Shown here: positions 1-7,037 of the stretch, piece by piece | Numbering within the stretch: the stretch's first letter is position 1 | How the letters are laid out: every line of letters starts with the position of its first letter | Assembly (NCBI GenBank): GCA_020722365.1 | Contig: DYKY01000002.1 | Location: 8,266-55,251 of the forward strand | DNA from: Thermoflexus sp. | Lineage (GTDB): Bacteria; Chloroflexota; Anaerolineae; B4-G1; SLSP01 | Length of the DNA stretch: 46,986 nucleotides | Reading direction: 5' to 3' | Notes under the pieces: generated by a model | What the model was told of the DNA's origin: nothing | Seen by the model: only the letters and a program-made list of their open reading frames with translations | Databases searched by the model: none | Made by a program: the position numbers and the translations under genes

Positions 1-32
1 TCTTGATTCTTGATTCTTGATTCTTGATTCTT
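1..32. repeat. Heptamer tandem repeat (TCTTGAT)
   Basis: Four full copies plus four bases of the unit TCTTGAT run from the window edge to base 32, so the array probably continues upstream. It ends just before the ribosome binding site (GGAGAG, about 35-40) of the first gene. Its 7-bp period matches the other tandem arrays in this window, although the unit sequence differs. Confidence 0.9.
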
Positions 33-46
33 TTGGAGAGTGAACT

Positions 47-541
47 ATGGTAACTTCAACATCCAGATATGCTTATATCGCGTGTGATGCAACGAAATGT
101 ATCGGTTGCCAGTTGTGCGAGTACATCTGTTCCTACACCAAGACGGGCGAGTACAATTCCTATCGTAGCCGCATCCGCACCGTGCGCGTGGATGAAATCC
201 TGATCACGGCGGTGGCGTGCCGCACGTGTGAAGATGCGCCGTGCGTCATCGCCTGCACGCGCGATGCGCTGTCACAGGACCCGGAGACGGGCATTATCCA
301 CGTGGACGCGGAGCGTTGTGATGGCTGCGCCTGGTGTATCGAAGCCTGCGATTTCGGTGCAATCTCCATCAACCCGGCGACCAAGATGGCCGAAATCTGC
401 GATCTGTGCGAGGGTGAGGAGGATGGCCCGCAGTGTGTGAAGTGGTGTCCGAAGGACGCGCTCGAACTGACGACCCCCGATCAACGCGCGCAGAAAGCGC
501 GGCATAAGTTGATTCATGAAGAGGTACATGGGCCACGGTAG
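47..541 (+). CDS. Four-cluster [4Fe-4S] ferredoxin subunit (HycB/CooF-like)
   Basis: This 164-residue soluble protein looks like the electron-transfer subunit of a redox complex. Sixteen cysteines fall into four groups: CIGCQLC followed by C at residues 18-28, CRTCEDAPC with a following C near residue 58, CDGCAWC near residue 91, and CDLC plus CVKWCP near residue 118. This is the DmsB/HycB/CooF arrangement, in which clusters form a wire between partner proteins. There is no signal peptide or membrane segment. The start is the ATG at 47, seven bases after GGAGAG. The gene lies 8 bp before the HdrA-like gene and heads the hdr cluster, so it probably passes electrons between an unseen dehydrogenase and HdrA. 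The redox partner is not visible here. Confidence 0.85.
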   Translation: MVTSTSRYAYIACDATKCIGCQLCEYICSYTKTGEYNSYRSRIRTVRVDEILITAVACRTCEDAPCVIACTRDALSQDPETGIIHVDAERCDGCAWCIEACDFGAISINPATKMAEICDLCEGEEDGPQCVKWCPKDALELTTPDQRAQKARHKLIHEEVHGPR

Positions 542-549
542 GGAGCTTT

Positions 550-3084
550 ATGACTGAAAACAACGAAGAACTACGCATCGGCGTGTATGTCTGCCACTGC
601 GGGTCGAACATCGGCAGTGTGGTCAATGTGCCTGAAGTCGCGGAGTACGCGGCAACGCTGCCCAACGTGGTGGTGGCGAAGGAGCACCACTATATGTGCT
701 CCGATCCCGGCCAGAATTTGATTAAGCAAGACATCCGGAAGTACAAGCTCAACCGCGTGGTTGTCGGTGCGTGTACGATTTCGATGCACGAGCCGACCTT
801 CCGTGCGGTGCTCTCGGACGAGGGGCTTAACCCCTTCTTCTTCGAGATGGCGAACATCCGCGAACATTCCTCGTGGGTTCACGCCCACGAGAAGCCAGAG
901 GCAACGCTGAAGGCCAAAGAGCTGGTCGCGGCGGCGGTGTCCAAGGTGAGCTTCAGCCGCCCGTTGGACATGTTCGAAGTGCCGGTGACGCGCAAGGCGC
1001 TTGTCATCGGCGGCGGCATTGCCGGGATCAGCGCCGCGCTGGATTTGGCCGATATGCACATCCCCACTTACCTGGTGGATAAGTCCCCGTCCATCGGCGG
1101 GCGGATGGCACAATTGGACAAAACTTTCCCCACGATGGACTGCTCCATCTGTATCGAGGCCCCGAAAATGGTGGACGTGGGCAAGAGCAAGTACATCACC
1201 CTGATGAGCTATTCCGAAGTCAAAGAGGTTGAGGGCTACATCGGCAACTTCAAGGTGAAGGTGGAGCGCAAGCCACGTTACGTCCTCGAAGATCGCTGCA
1301 CCGGCTGCGGCCTCTGTTCCGAAGTCTGCCCAATTTCTGTGCCCAATTTCGAGTTCGAGGAGGGACTGGGGCCGCGCAAGGCCATCTACGTGCCGCTCGT
1401 GCAGGCCGTCCCGGCGATCTATACAATCGACATGGATGCTTGTATCGAGTGTTTCAAATGTGTTGAGGCGTGCGGCAGCTTGCAGGCGATCAGCTTCTTC
1501 CAGGAGCCAGAAATTGAGGAACTGGAAGTCGGCGCGATTATTGTGGCCACAGGCCAGGATATGTGGGACCCCACGCCAATGGAAGAGTACGGTTTTGGCG
1601 TCTACGACAACGTGATGACGATGATGGAAATCGAGCGCCTGCACTGCGCCGGTGGGCCAACGGTGGGTGAATTTATCCGTCCCTCCGATGGCAAAACGCC
1701 CAAGACGCTGGGTCTGATCCAGTGCGTCGGCTCGCGTGACAAACGCTATCACGAGTATTGCTCCGGCTTCTGCTGCATGTACACGATCAAGAACGCGATG
1801 TTGCTCAAGTGGCTCTACCCGGAGATGGACATCACGATCTTCCGCATTGACATCCGCACGCCGGGCAAGACCTACGAGGAATTCTACGCGCGCGCGCGGC
1901 AGGCGGGCATCCACTTCGTCCAGGGCCGCCCCGCCGAAATCCGCGAGGACCCGGCGACGAAAAACCTTATTGTACACGTCCATAATGCTGCGCTCGACCG
2001 GCAGATGGCGTACGAATTCGAGATGGTGGGGCTGGCGACGGCGGCGATTCCCTCGGCAGGCGTCGAAGAGTTGGCGCGTACGCTGACCGTCCCCCTCGAC
2101 ACATACGGCTGGTTTCTGGAATCGCACCCCAAGCTCAAGCCGATTGACTCCTCGACAGAGGGCGTCTACCTGGCCGGGTCGGCGCAGGGGCCGAAGGACA
2201 TCCCGCAGAGTGTGGCGCAGGGGAGCGCCGCTGCCGGGCGCGCCGCGCGCGTGCTCAACGCCGGGAAGTGGGAGATCGACCCCATCGTCGCCTATGTGGA
2301 TCCGAATCGCTGCCTCAACACCAATCCCAAAAGCAAGTGTACGCAGTGTGCGCAGGCGTGTCCCTATGGTGCGGTGATCAACTTGCCGGGGACGGGCCAG
2401 CCGAGCCAGATTATCCCGGCGAAGTGTCACGGCTGCGGGACGTGTGTGGCGGAGTGTCCGGCCAACGCCATCACGCAGTGGCACTTCACCGACGGGCAAA
2501 TCCTGGCGCAGGTGCATTCGTTGTTGGCCGACAGGCCCGAAGAGAAGGTCTTGGCTTTCACCTGCCGCTGGTGCAGTGGCCTGGGTGCGGACAATGCCGG
2601 CGTGAGCCATTTCCAGTATCCGGCCAACACCCGCAACATCATGGTGATGTGCTCCGGGCGCGTGGATCCGGATTTTGTGCTGGAAGCGTTCAAATTGGGC
2701 GCGGGGGCGGTGCTCGTGTCGGGCTGTCACGTCCAGGACTGCCACTACATCACCGGGCGGCAAAAGGCGGATATCCGCATGGAAAAATTGATGACGCAAT
2801 TGGAACGCATGGGGATGACGGCGGGCCGTTTCCGCATGGAGGAAGTCTCGGCGACCGAGGGGGCAAAGTGGGCGCGCATTATGACCGAGATGAGTGAGAC
2901 CGTCACGGGGATGGGACCGGAAGGCGTCAAGGCTGAAAATGCGAAACTGCTGCCGCAACTGGAAAAGCGACTGGCGCGCGTCCGCGAGGGGCTGGATGCC
3001 GCGCGGGTGCTCGACATCTTCGAGGCGCGGCTGCAAGGTGTCAAGACGGAAGTGCAGCAGGCGTATGAACGGGAGAAGGGCTAA
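550..3084 (+). CDS. hdrA: HdrA-like flavoprotein fused to an MvhD/FlpD domain
   Basis: The 844-residue protein is the flavin core of a heterodisulfide-reductase-like complex, the family that performs flavin-based electron bifurcation. In order: an N-terminal HdrA segment with CHCG at residues 15-18, an FAD-binding GGGIAG near residue 154, two ferredoxin motifs (CTGCGLC near 250, CIECFKC near 298), the HdrA-typical CVGSRD followed by CSGFCC near 390-407, and two C-terminal [4Fe-4S] motifs near 597 and 627. From about residue 670 it continues as an MvhD/FlpD-type domain: FTCRWC, MCSGRVDP and GCHVQDCHY match that [2Fe-2S] family. In methanogens MvhD is a separate protein linking hydrogenase or formate dehydrogenase to HdrA, so the fusion suggests the electron input is built in. 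The stop overlaps the next gene by one base. Confidence 0.92.
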   Translation: MTENNEELRIGVYVCHCGSNIGSVVNVPEVAEYAATLPNVVVAKEHHYMCSDPGQNLIKQDIRKYKLNRVVVGACTISMHEPTFRAVLSDEGLNPFFFEMANIREHSSWVHAHEKPEATLKAKELVAAAVSKVSFSRPLDMFEVPVTRKALVIGGGIAGISAALDLADMHIPTYLVDKSPSIGGRMAQLDKTFPTMDCSICIEAPKMVDVGKSKYITLMSYSEVKEVEGYIGNFKVKVERKPRYVLEDRCTGCGLCSEVCPISVPNFEFEEGLGPRKAIYVPLVQAVPAIYTIDMDACIECFKCVEACGSLQAISFFQEPEIEELEVGAIIVATGQDMWDPTPMEEYGFGVYDNVMTMMEIERLHCAGGPTVGEFIRPSDGKTPKTLGLIQCVGSRDKRYHEYCSGFCCMYTIKNAMLLKWLYPEMDITIFRIDIRTPGKTYEEFYARARQAGIHFVQGRPAEIREDPATKNLIVHVHNAALDRQMAYEFEMVGLATAAIPSAGVEELARTLTVPLDTYGWFLESHPKLKPIDSSTEGVYLAGSAQGPKDIPQSVAQGSAAAGRAARVLNAGKWEIDPIVAYVDPNRCLNTNPKSKCTQCAQACPYGAVINLPGTGQPSQIIPAKCHGCGTCVAECPANAITQWHFTDGQILAQVHSLLADRPEEKVLAFTCRWCSGLGADNAGVSHFQYPANTRNIMVMCSGRVDPDFVLEAFKLGAGAVLVSGCHVQDCHYITGRQKADIRMEKLMTQLERMGMTAGRFRMEEVSATEGAKWARIMTEMSETVTGMGPEGVKAENAKLLPQLEKRLARVREGLDAARVLDIFEARLQGVKTEVQQAYEREKG

Positions 3085-3296
3085 TGCAAGCTATTCGCGA
3101 AATCCGGACGGTCGAACAGGGACAGATCGTACTCAATTTACCTTCTACACTTTGGGGGCAGCAGGTTGAGGTGATTGTGTTACCCATATCGGCGCAAGAG
3201 GCACAACCTTTTCGGAAGAAGAGTTTGCGGGGTTGTTTACAAGAATACGCTCGACCAGACATAGACCCGGGAACAGAGGAGATAGGAGATGACTGA
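3084..3296 (+). CDS. Small antitoxin-like protein of unknown function
   Basis: This 70-residue protein is not assigned to a family with confidence. Its first half alternates hydrophobic and charged residues around an IVLNLP stretch, then QVEVIVLPI, which resembles the beta-rich N-terminal half of small VapB/AbrB-like or DUF2281-like antitoxins. The second half is basic, then acidic, and looks flexible. The ATG shares its A with the stop of hdrA, and the 3' end overlaps hicB by 8 bp, so it is translated with the HicAB module. It may be a third member of that module or a leftover antitoxin from another one; no toxin partner other than HicA is visible. Confidence 0.5.
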   Translation: MQAIREIRTVEQGQIVLNLPSTLWGQQVEVIVLPISAQEAQPFRKKSLRGCLQEYARPDIDPGTEEIGDD

Positions 3297-3552
3297 GACG
3301 GTAGTCGTAGATGAAGTCATTGTGCCCATCACTGTAGATTATCTGGAAGAAGACGCCGTCTATAAAATCAGTTGTCCGGCGTTGCCTGGATGTCATGCCT
3401 GGGGAGAAACTTTAGACGAAGCCATGCGTCTTATTCCGGCTAACATCCGGGCGCTGTTGGAAGCACGTAAGAGCAAGAACTCCCCTATTCCATCCTTGTT
3501 TGCGCCGCTCCAACCAGAAACGTATCTTGTTCTCAGGATGGTGCCTGCATGA
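3289..3552 (+). CDS. hicB: HicB-family antitoxin
   Basis: The 87-residue protein carries the HicB core: beta strands ending in CPALPGCHAWGETLDEA at about residues 28-44, followed by a helix. HicB folds like RNase H without its catalysis and neutralises the mRNA interferase HicA. There is no obvious C-terminal DNA-binding domain, so autoregulation by this protein is uncertain. It overlaps the preceding small gene by 8 bp. Its TGA overlaps the ATG of the hicA reading frame (ATGA at 3549-3552), so antitoxin precedes toxin, the reverse of the second module at 5291. The antitoxin appears intact although the toxin frame is broken. Confidence 0.8.
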   Translation: MTETVVVDEVIVPITVDYLEEDAVYKISCPALPGCHAWGETLDEAMRLIPANIRALLEARKSKNSPIPSLFAPLQPETYLVLRMVPA

Positions 3553-3761
3553 AATGTCGGGAACTGGTCAAGCGGTTGCGGAAGTCAGGCTGCGAATTTG
3601 TCCGCAACGCGGCCGGTTCACATTGAATCTGGTGGAACCCTGCCAATGGACAATACACGACTATCCCCGATTGGGGAAGTAAGGATTTAAAGATGGGCAC
3701 ATTGCGCAGTATTCTATCCGATCTCGGCTTAACAACGGATGAAATTCTTGGAAAAAGGTAA
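3549..3761 (+). pseudogene. hicA: HicA toxin gene with an in-frame TGA
   Basis: Translated through one stop, this frame gives a full-length 70-residue HicA: MKCRELVKRLRKSGCEF at the start, NAAGSH at residues 20-25, then TGA as codon 26 (3624-3626), then IWWNPANGQYTTIP and SKDLKMGTLRSIL, ending at TAA 3759-3761. The catalytic histidine of HicA lies in the GSH motif just before the stop. Everything downstream needed for the fold is still in frame, so a single nonsense change (for example CGA to TGA) is the simplest explanation and it looks recent. Selenocysteine is unlikely because the family has no cysteine there. A sequencing error cannot be excluded from one sequence. Confidence 0.85.
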
Positions 3762-3766
3762 AGATT

Positions 3767-4426
3767 ATGACCTCTGAACTGCATCCTTTTCTCACTGAAG
3801 TCATGAAGTTGCGGGGCGGCAAAGACGTGCTGGAATGTTACCAGTGCGGCACGTGTTCCGCCTCGTGTCCCGCGCTACAGGATATGGAGCACGGGCCGCG
3901 CCGTTTAATGTACATGATCCAAAACGGGATGGAGGAAGAAGTGCTCTCCAGCCCCGATATCTGGCGCTGCGTTTCGTGTTACTCATGCATGAACCGTTGT
4001 CCACGCGGGATCGAAATCACGGTTTTGTTCTCCGAACTGCGCCGTCTTGCTGTACAAAAAGGCTACGTGGCGGATAAGGAAGCGCAGTTCGGGCAGGTGT
4101 TTACTGTGACGTTGGCGCAGCACGGGCGGATGTTCGAGCCGGAACTGTTGATACGCTACTATCTGCGCACTTGGGACGTGAAGGGCATGCTAGGGATGAT
4201 CGTCCCGGGCTTGAAGATGCTGTTGAAAGGCAAAGTGGCGTTCTCCCCGGAGAATATCCCCGCGTCCCAGGAGTTGCGCGATGCCGGCGTTGTTCCGCAA
4301 GTCGATCCTTTCCCCCGCCGGAAATTCAATGACCGCGTTGTTGCTATCGTGACCAGGATATTAGGCCTTGTCGCTGCCAGTGGCAGGTTATTCTCGGGTG
4401 GCAAGAAGGAGACACTCCATGGCTAA
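3767..4426 (+). CDS. hdrC: HdrC-like iron-sulfur subunit
   Basis: The 219-residue protein matches HdrC, the small subunit carrying two [4Fe-4S] clusters between HdrA and HdrB. Its motifs are CYQCGTCSASCP at about residues 24-35 and CVSCYSCMNRCP at about 68-79. The C-terminal 130 residues contain a moderately hydrophobic stretch around LGMIVPGLKMLL but no clear membrane span, so a soluble complex is likely. Bacterial HdrC is of similar size. It starts 5 bp after the broken hicA frame, and its last 8 bp overlap hdrB, which indicates translational coupling of the two catalytic-module subunits. Confidence 0.88.
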   Translation: MTSELHPFLTEVMKLRGGKDVLECYQCGTCSASCPALQDMEHGPRRLMYMIQNGMEEEVLSSPDIWRCVSCYSCMNRCPRGIEITVLFSELRRLAVQKGYVADKEAQFGQVFTVTLAQHGRMFEPELLIRYYLRTWDVKGMLGMIVPGLKMLLKGKVAFSPENIPASQELRDAGVVPQVDPFPRRKFNDRVVAIVTRILGLVAASGRLFSGGKKETLHG

Positions 4427-5294
4427 AACTTACGCTTACTATCCCGGATGCAGCCTGAAGTCCACCGCGAAAGAGTACGATATATCTGTGCGTGCCGTCT
4501 TCGCCAAGCTGGACATTGAATTGCACGAGCTTGAGGGATGGACGTGCTGCGGCGCGACCCATTCCGCCATCTATAACGATGACTCGCGTTTCCTGCTCTC
4601 CCTGCGCAACGTGGCGTTGGCGGAGATGCAAGGGTACGATACCATCGTCGCGCCGTGCAGCGCGTGCTATAAGAACCTGCGCCGCGCGGCTAAGCTGGCT
4701 GAAGCCGACAAAACAATCTGTGCCCGGGTGAACGCCGAAATGGAAGAGACCTTCAGTTGTTCCGGTAAGGTCGAAGTGTTACATCCGCTGTATCTCATTT
4801 TGCGGGATTATGGCCTGGACGCTTTGAAGAAGCGGGTGGTGCGCCCGTTGACCGGCCTGAAAGTTGCTTGCTATTACGGGTGTATGCTTACCCGCCCGGC
4901 GGACGAGTTCGACAGCCCAGAGCGCCCCACGGGGATGGACCGGTTGGTCGAGGCGCTGGGCGCTGAGCCGGTGGAGTACGACTACAAGGCCAAGTGCTGC
5001 GGCGGCGCGATGGCGCTTTCGCATGGGGGAACGACCGCACGTATGGCGGGCAATGTGTTAGCCTCGGCCAAGGAGCGCGGTGCGGAAGTGGTGACGTTGG
5101 GGTGTCCGATGTGTCATATGGCGCTCGATCTATACCAGTCGAAGGCCGAGAAGGTGGTGCAGCGTGATCTGGACTTGCCGGTGGTGTTCTTCACGCAGTT
5201 GATGGGCCTGGCGCTCGGCCTCGAACCGGCGCAGTTGGGCTTGCAGCGGCACATTGTCCCGACGGCAAGCGTCGTCGCGCGAGTTGTGGGATGA
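4419..5294 (+). CDS. hdrB: HdrB-like subunit with CCG domains
   Basis: HdrB carries the disulfide-reducing site in methanogens, where each CCG domain (C, then CCG, then CxxC) binds a non-cubane [4Fe-4S] cluster. This 291-residue protein shows both domains: YYPGC near the N terminus with WTCCGA and CSACYKN, and CYYGCM with KCCGGAM and LGCPMCHMAL in the second half. The start is the ATG at 4419, preceded by AAGGAGA at 4406-4412; a longer open frame reaches back to 4368 but lacks that site and would only add a basic leader. It overlaps hdrC by 8 bp and the following hicA by 4 bp. The physiological disulfide or other substrate is unknown, as bacteria generally lack CoM-S-S-CoB. Confidence 0.9.
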   Translation: MAKTYAYYPGCSLKSTAKEYDISVRAVFAKLDIELHELEGWTCCGATHSAIYNDDSRFLLSLRNVALAEMQGYDTIVAPCSACYKNLRRAAKLAEADKTICARVNAEMEETFSCSGKVEVLHPLYLILRDYGLDALKKRVVRPLTGLKVACYYGCMLTRPADEFDSPERPTGMDRLVEALGAEPVEYDYKAKCCGGAMALSHGGTTARMAGNVLASAKERGAEVVTLGCPMCHMALDLYQSKAEKVVQRDLDLPVVFFTQLMGLALGLEPAQLGLQRHIVPTASVVARVVG

Positions 5295-5557
5295 GTAAGC
5301 GCCTGACTTCGAAACATCAAAAAACCTTGCAAGCTGTCTTTGCCAATCCAGTCCGCAGCAATATCCACTGGTCAGACATAGAAAGTTTGCTGGCGGCATG
5401 TGGGGCAGAGATCAGCGAAGGGAATGGCTCCAGAGTGCGTATTGCATTGAATGGTGTGCGGGCGGTGTTTCACCGGCCTCATCCACAAAAAGAAACAGAC
5501 AAAGGGACTGTAGCTTCGCTGCGTCGATTTCTGACTGAAGCAGGGGTAGAACTATGA
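5291..5557 (+). CDS. hicA: HicA-family toxin, second module
   Basis: The 88-residue protein belongs to the HicA mRNA interferase family, with a double-stranded RNA-binding-like fold. Visible marks are the N-terminal helix, SDIESLLAACGAEI, the GNGSRVRIAL strand, and the FHRPHPQKE segment, in which HRPHP corresponds to the family's conserved C-terminal block. The usual active-site histidine of the GSH motif is replaced here by GSRV, seen in the longer HicA subgroup, so activity should not be assumed. The ATG overlaps the hdrB stop (ATGA at 5291-5294), and the TGA overlaps the start of hicB. Order is toxin then antitoxin, and the frame is intact, unlike the first module. Confidence 0.75.
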   Translation: MSKRLTSKHQKTLQAVFANPVRSNIHWSDIESLLAACGAEISEGNGSRVRIALNGVRAVFHRPHPQKETDKGTVASLRRFLTEAGVEL

Positions 5558-5880
5558 TGGAATACAAAGGATATGTCGCACACGTTAAGTTTGATGATGA
5601 GGCCCGTATTTTTCACGGTGAAGTCGTCAATATACGGGATGTAATCACTTTTCAGGGCCAGTCTGTGAGCGAGTTATATCAAGCCTTTCAAGATTCCGTG
5701 AATGATTATCTAGACTTTTGTGTGGAGCGTCATGAGGAGCCGGACACGCCTTTTTCAGGGCGTTTCCTCGTACAACTGCCGCCAGAACAGTATCGCAAGG
5801 TAATCTTTGCGGCTGAAAAAGTGGGTATGGGGGTGGATTCCTGGATCACCGACATTATCGCTCAGGCAGTGAGGGCTTGA
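5554..5880 (+). CDS. hicB: HicB-family antitoxin, second module
   Basis: The 108-residue protein is the partner of the preceding HicA. Residues 1-65 form the degraded RNase H-like HicB domain, with the typical YKGYVAHVKFDDEARIFHG opening, DVITFQG and a helix. Residues 70-108 (SGRFLVQLPPEQY, then SWITDIIAQAV) form a ribbon-helix-helix type DNA-binding tail, so this HicB could repress its own promoter. It is unrelated in detail to the HicB at 3289, meaning two independent acquisitions rather than a duplication. It lies 17 bp before the polyferredoxin gene, within the hdr operon. Confidence 0.82.
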   Translation: MMEYKGYVAHVKFDDEARIFHGEVVNIRDVITFQGQSVSELYQAFQDSVNDYLDFCVERHEEPDTPFSGRFLVQLPPEQYRKVIFAAEKVGMGVDSWITDIIAQAVRA

Positions 5881-5897
5881 CTACAAGGAGATAGAGC

Positions 5898-6866
5898 GTG
5901 AAACGTGGAACAACTTTGAAACACCGCACTGAATCATCGCTCACCTTAGAGCGTAAAATGGTCACGCACCATGACGTCTTGACCTGGGATTTGGACCGCT
6001 GCGTGGGCTGTCAGATCGGACCGCTGGTATGTCCCAAAGAAGCCATCAGCCACATCGATGGTGTCGTCGAGAACGGGCACATGGTGACGAAGCTGTTGGT
6101 GGATGTCGATCCCGACAAGTGTATCTTTTGCGGCATGTGTGTGGAGATGTGCCCGATGCGGGCGATTACGTTGACGCTCAACGGTGAACCCTACAATCCC
6201 GTCATCGAGCATGAAGCGTTTCCCAAGCTGCTGAAATCCACCAAATTCAACAAGGACGCATTTGATTTTGGCTTGAAGGACTTTGTCATTGAGAACTGCT
6301 CCGCGGGCGTCATCAGCTACGATGAAGAACATGACACGATGAAGGTAGACCAGGAGCACTGCATTCGCTGCCGTCAGTGTGAGGTCGCCAGCGATGGTGC
6401 TTTCGAGGTACAACAACCCTGGCAGGGTACGGTGCTGCTACGCCGCGAGCTGTGCGTCGAAGGCTGTTTTGCCTGCGCCGACGTCTGCCCGACGCGCGCG
6501 TTGCACATCGACGAAAACGGCCAACTGGTTCACGCGGATTACTTTTGCATCAAGTGCGGCGCATGTATGCAAATTTGCCCGATCAAACCGGAGTGGGAAG
6601 AGTACGACGTGCATTTCGAGTCCCAAGGCGTCGTCTACACGCGGACGCATCGCCGGATAAAGAATGTCGACGAATTGCCGGTGCTTGTGGAACGCTGGCG
6701 CGTGCGCCATACGCCCGTCGAGAGCGCCGCGTGGCTTGAGGCCCTGGCGAAGCTTGCCGATGACAAGGCCAGCCAGGTCGAAATTGACCGCAAGCGCGCT
6801 GTGCGTCGCCGAGACTTAATCCTTGCGCTGAAGGGCGGCAAATCACGCGTCAAGGAACTCGAATAA
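5898..6866 (+). CDS. Polyferredoxin (MvhB/HdrA-associated type)
   Basis: The 322-residue soluble protein has five cysteine groups: CVGCQIGPLVCP (from residue 35), CIFCGMCVEMCP, CIRCRQC without a following CP, CVEGCFACADVCP and CIKCGACMQICP. The first has an enlarged spacing, and the third lacks the normal fourth cysteine in line, though an earlier C in ENCSAG could complete it. The last 100 residues have no cysteines and are rich in Arg and Glu. It probably serves as an electron wire for the HdrABC complex. The GTG at 5898 is chosen because AAGGAG at 5885-5890 is correctly spaced; an ATG at 5958 (residue 21) has a poor site. A terminator follows. Confidence 0.82.
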   Translation: MKRGTTLKHRTESSLTLERKMVTHHDVLTWDLDRCVGCQIGPLVCPKEAISHIDGVVENGHMVTKLLVDVDPDKCIFCGMCVEMCPMRAITLTLNGEPYNPVIEHEAFPKLLKSTKFNKDAFDFGLKDFVIENCSAGVISYDEEHDTMKVDQEHCIRCRQCEVASDGAFEVQQPWQGTVLLRRELCVEGCFACADVCPTRALHIDENGQLVHADYFCIKCGACMQICPIKPEWEEYDVHFESQGVVYTRTHRRIKNVDELPVLVERWRVRHTPVESAAWLEALAKLADDKASQVEIDRKRAVRRRDLILALKGGKSRVKELE

Positions 6867-6886
6867 GCCTTGCTAACCGATCTTTG

Positions 6887-6918
6887 CCGCGCCCCGCACA
6901 CGTCATCGCGGGGCGCGG
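6887..6918 (+). terminator. GC-rich hairpin ending the hdr operon
   Basis: An 11-bp perfect stem (CCGCGCCCCGC at 6887-6897 with its complement at 6908-6918) encloses a 10-nt loop 20 bp after the polyferredoxin stop. It is followed by TGGTTTA, a weak T tract. Position and strength fit a transcription terminator. Confidence 0.7.
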
Positions 6919-7037
6919 TGGTTTAGACGCGAGGTGCGCTTTTAGGGCCTAACCCCACAAATTCTTGCCCAACGAGCAAGAAACGGGCGTCGCAGGCCTT
7001 TTTGGTTCCGGTTTATCCGGGTTAGGAGGGAACGGAA

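Noticed and set aside
571-3036. Minus-strand open frame of 821 codons opposite hdrA
   Set aside because: It is an antisense shadow of a GC-rich gene: His/Arg-rich, no recognisable motif, and lies wholly within the well-supported HdrA-MvhD gene.
3624-3626. Selenocysteine codon in hicA
   Set aside because: The HicA family has no Cys or Sec at this position, and no selenocysteine insertion hairpin is recognisable after the TGA.
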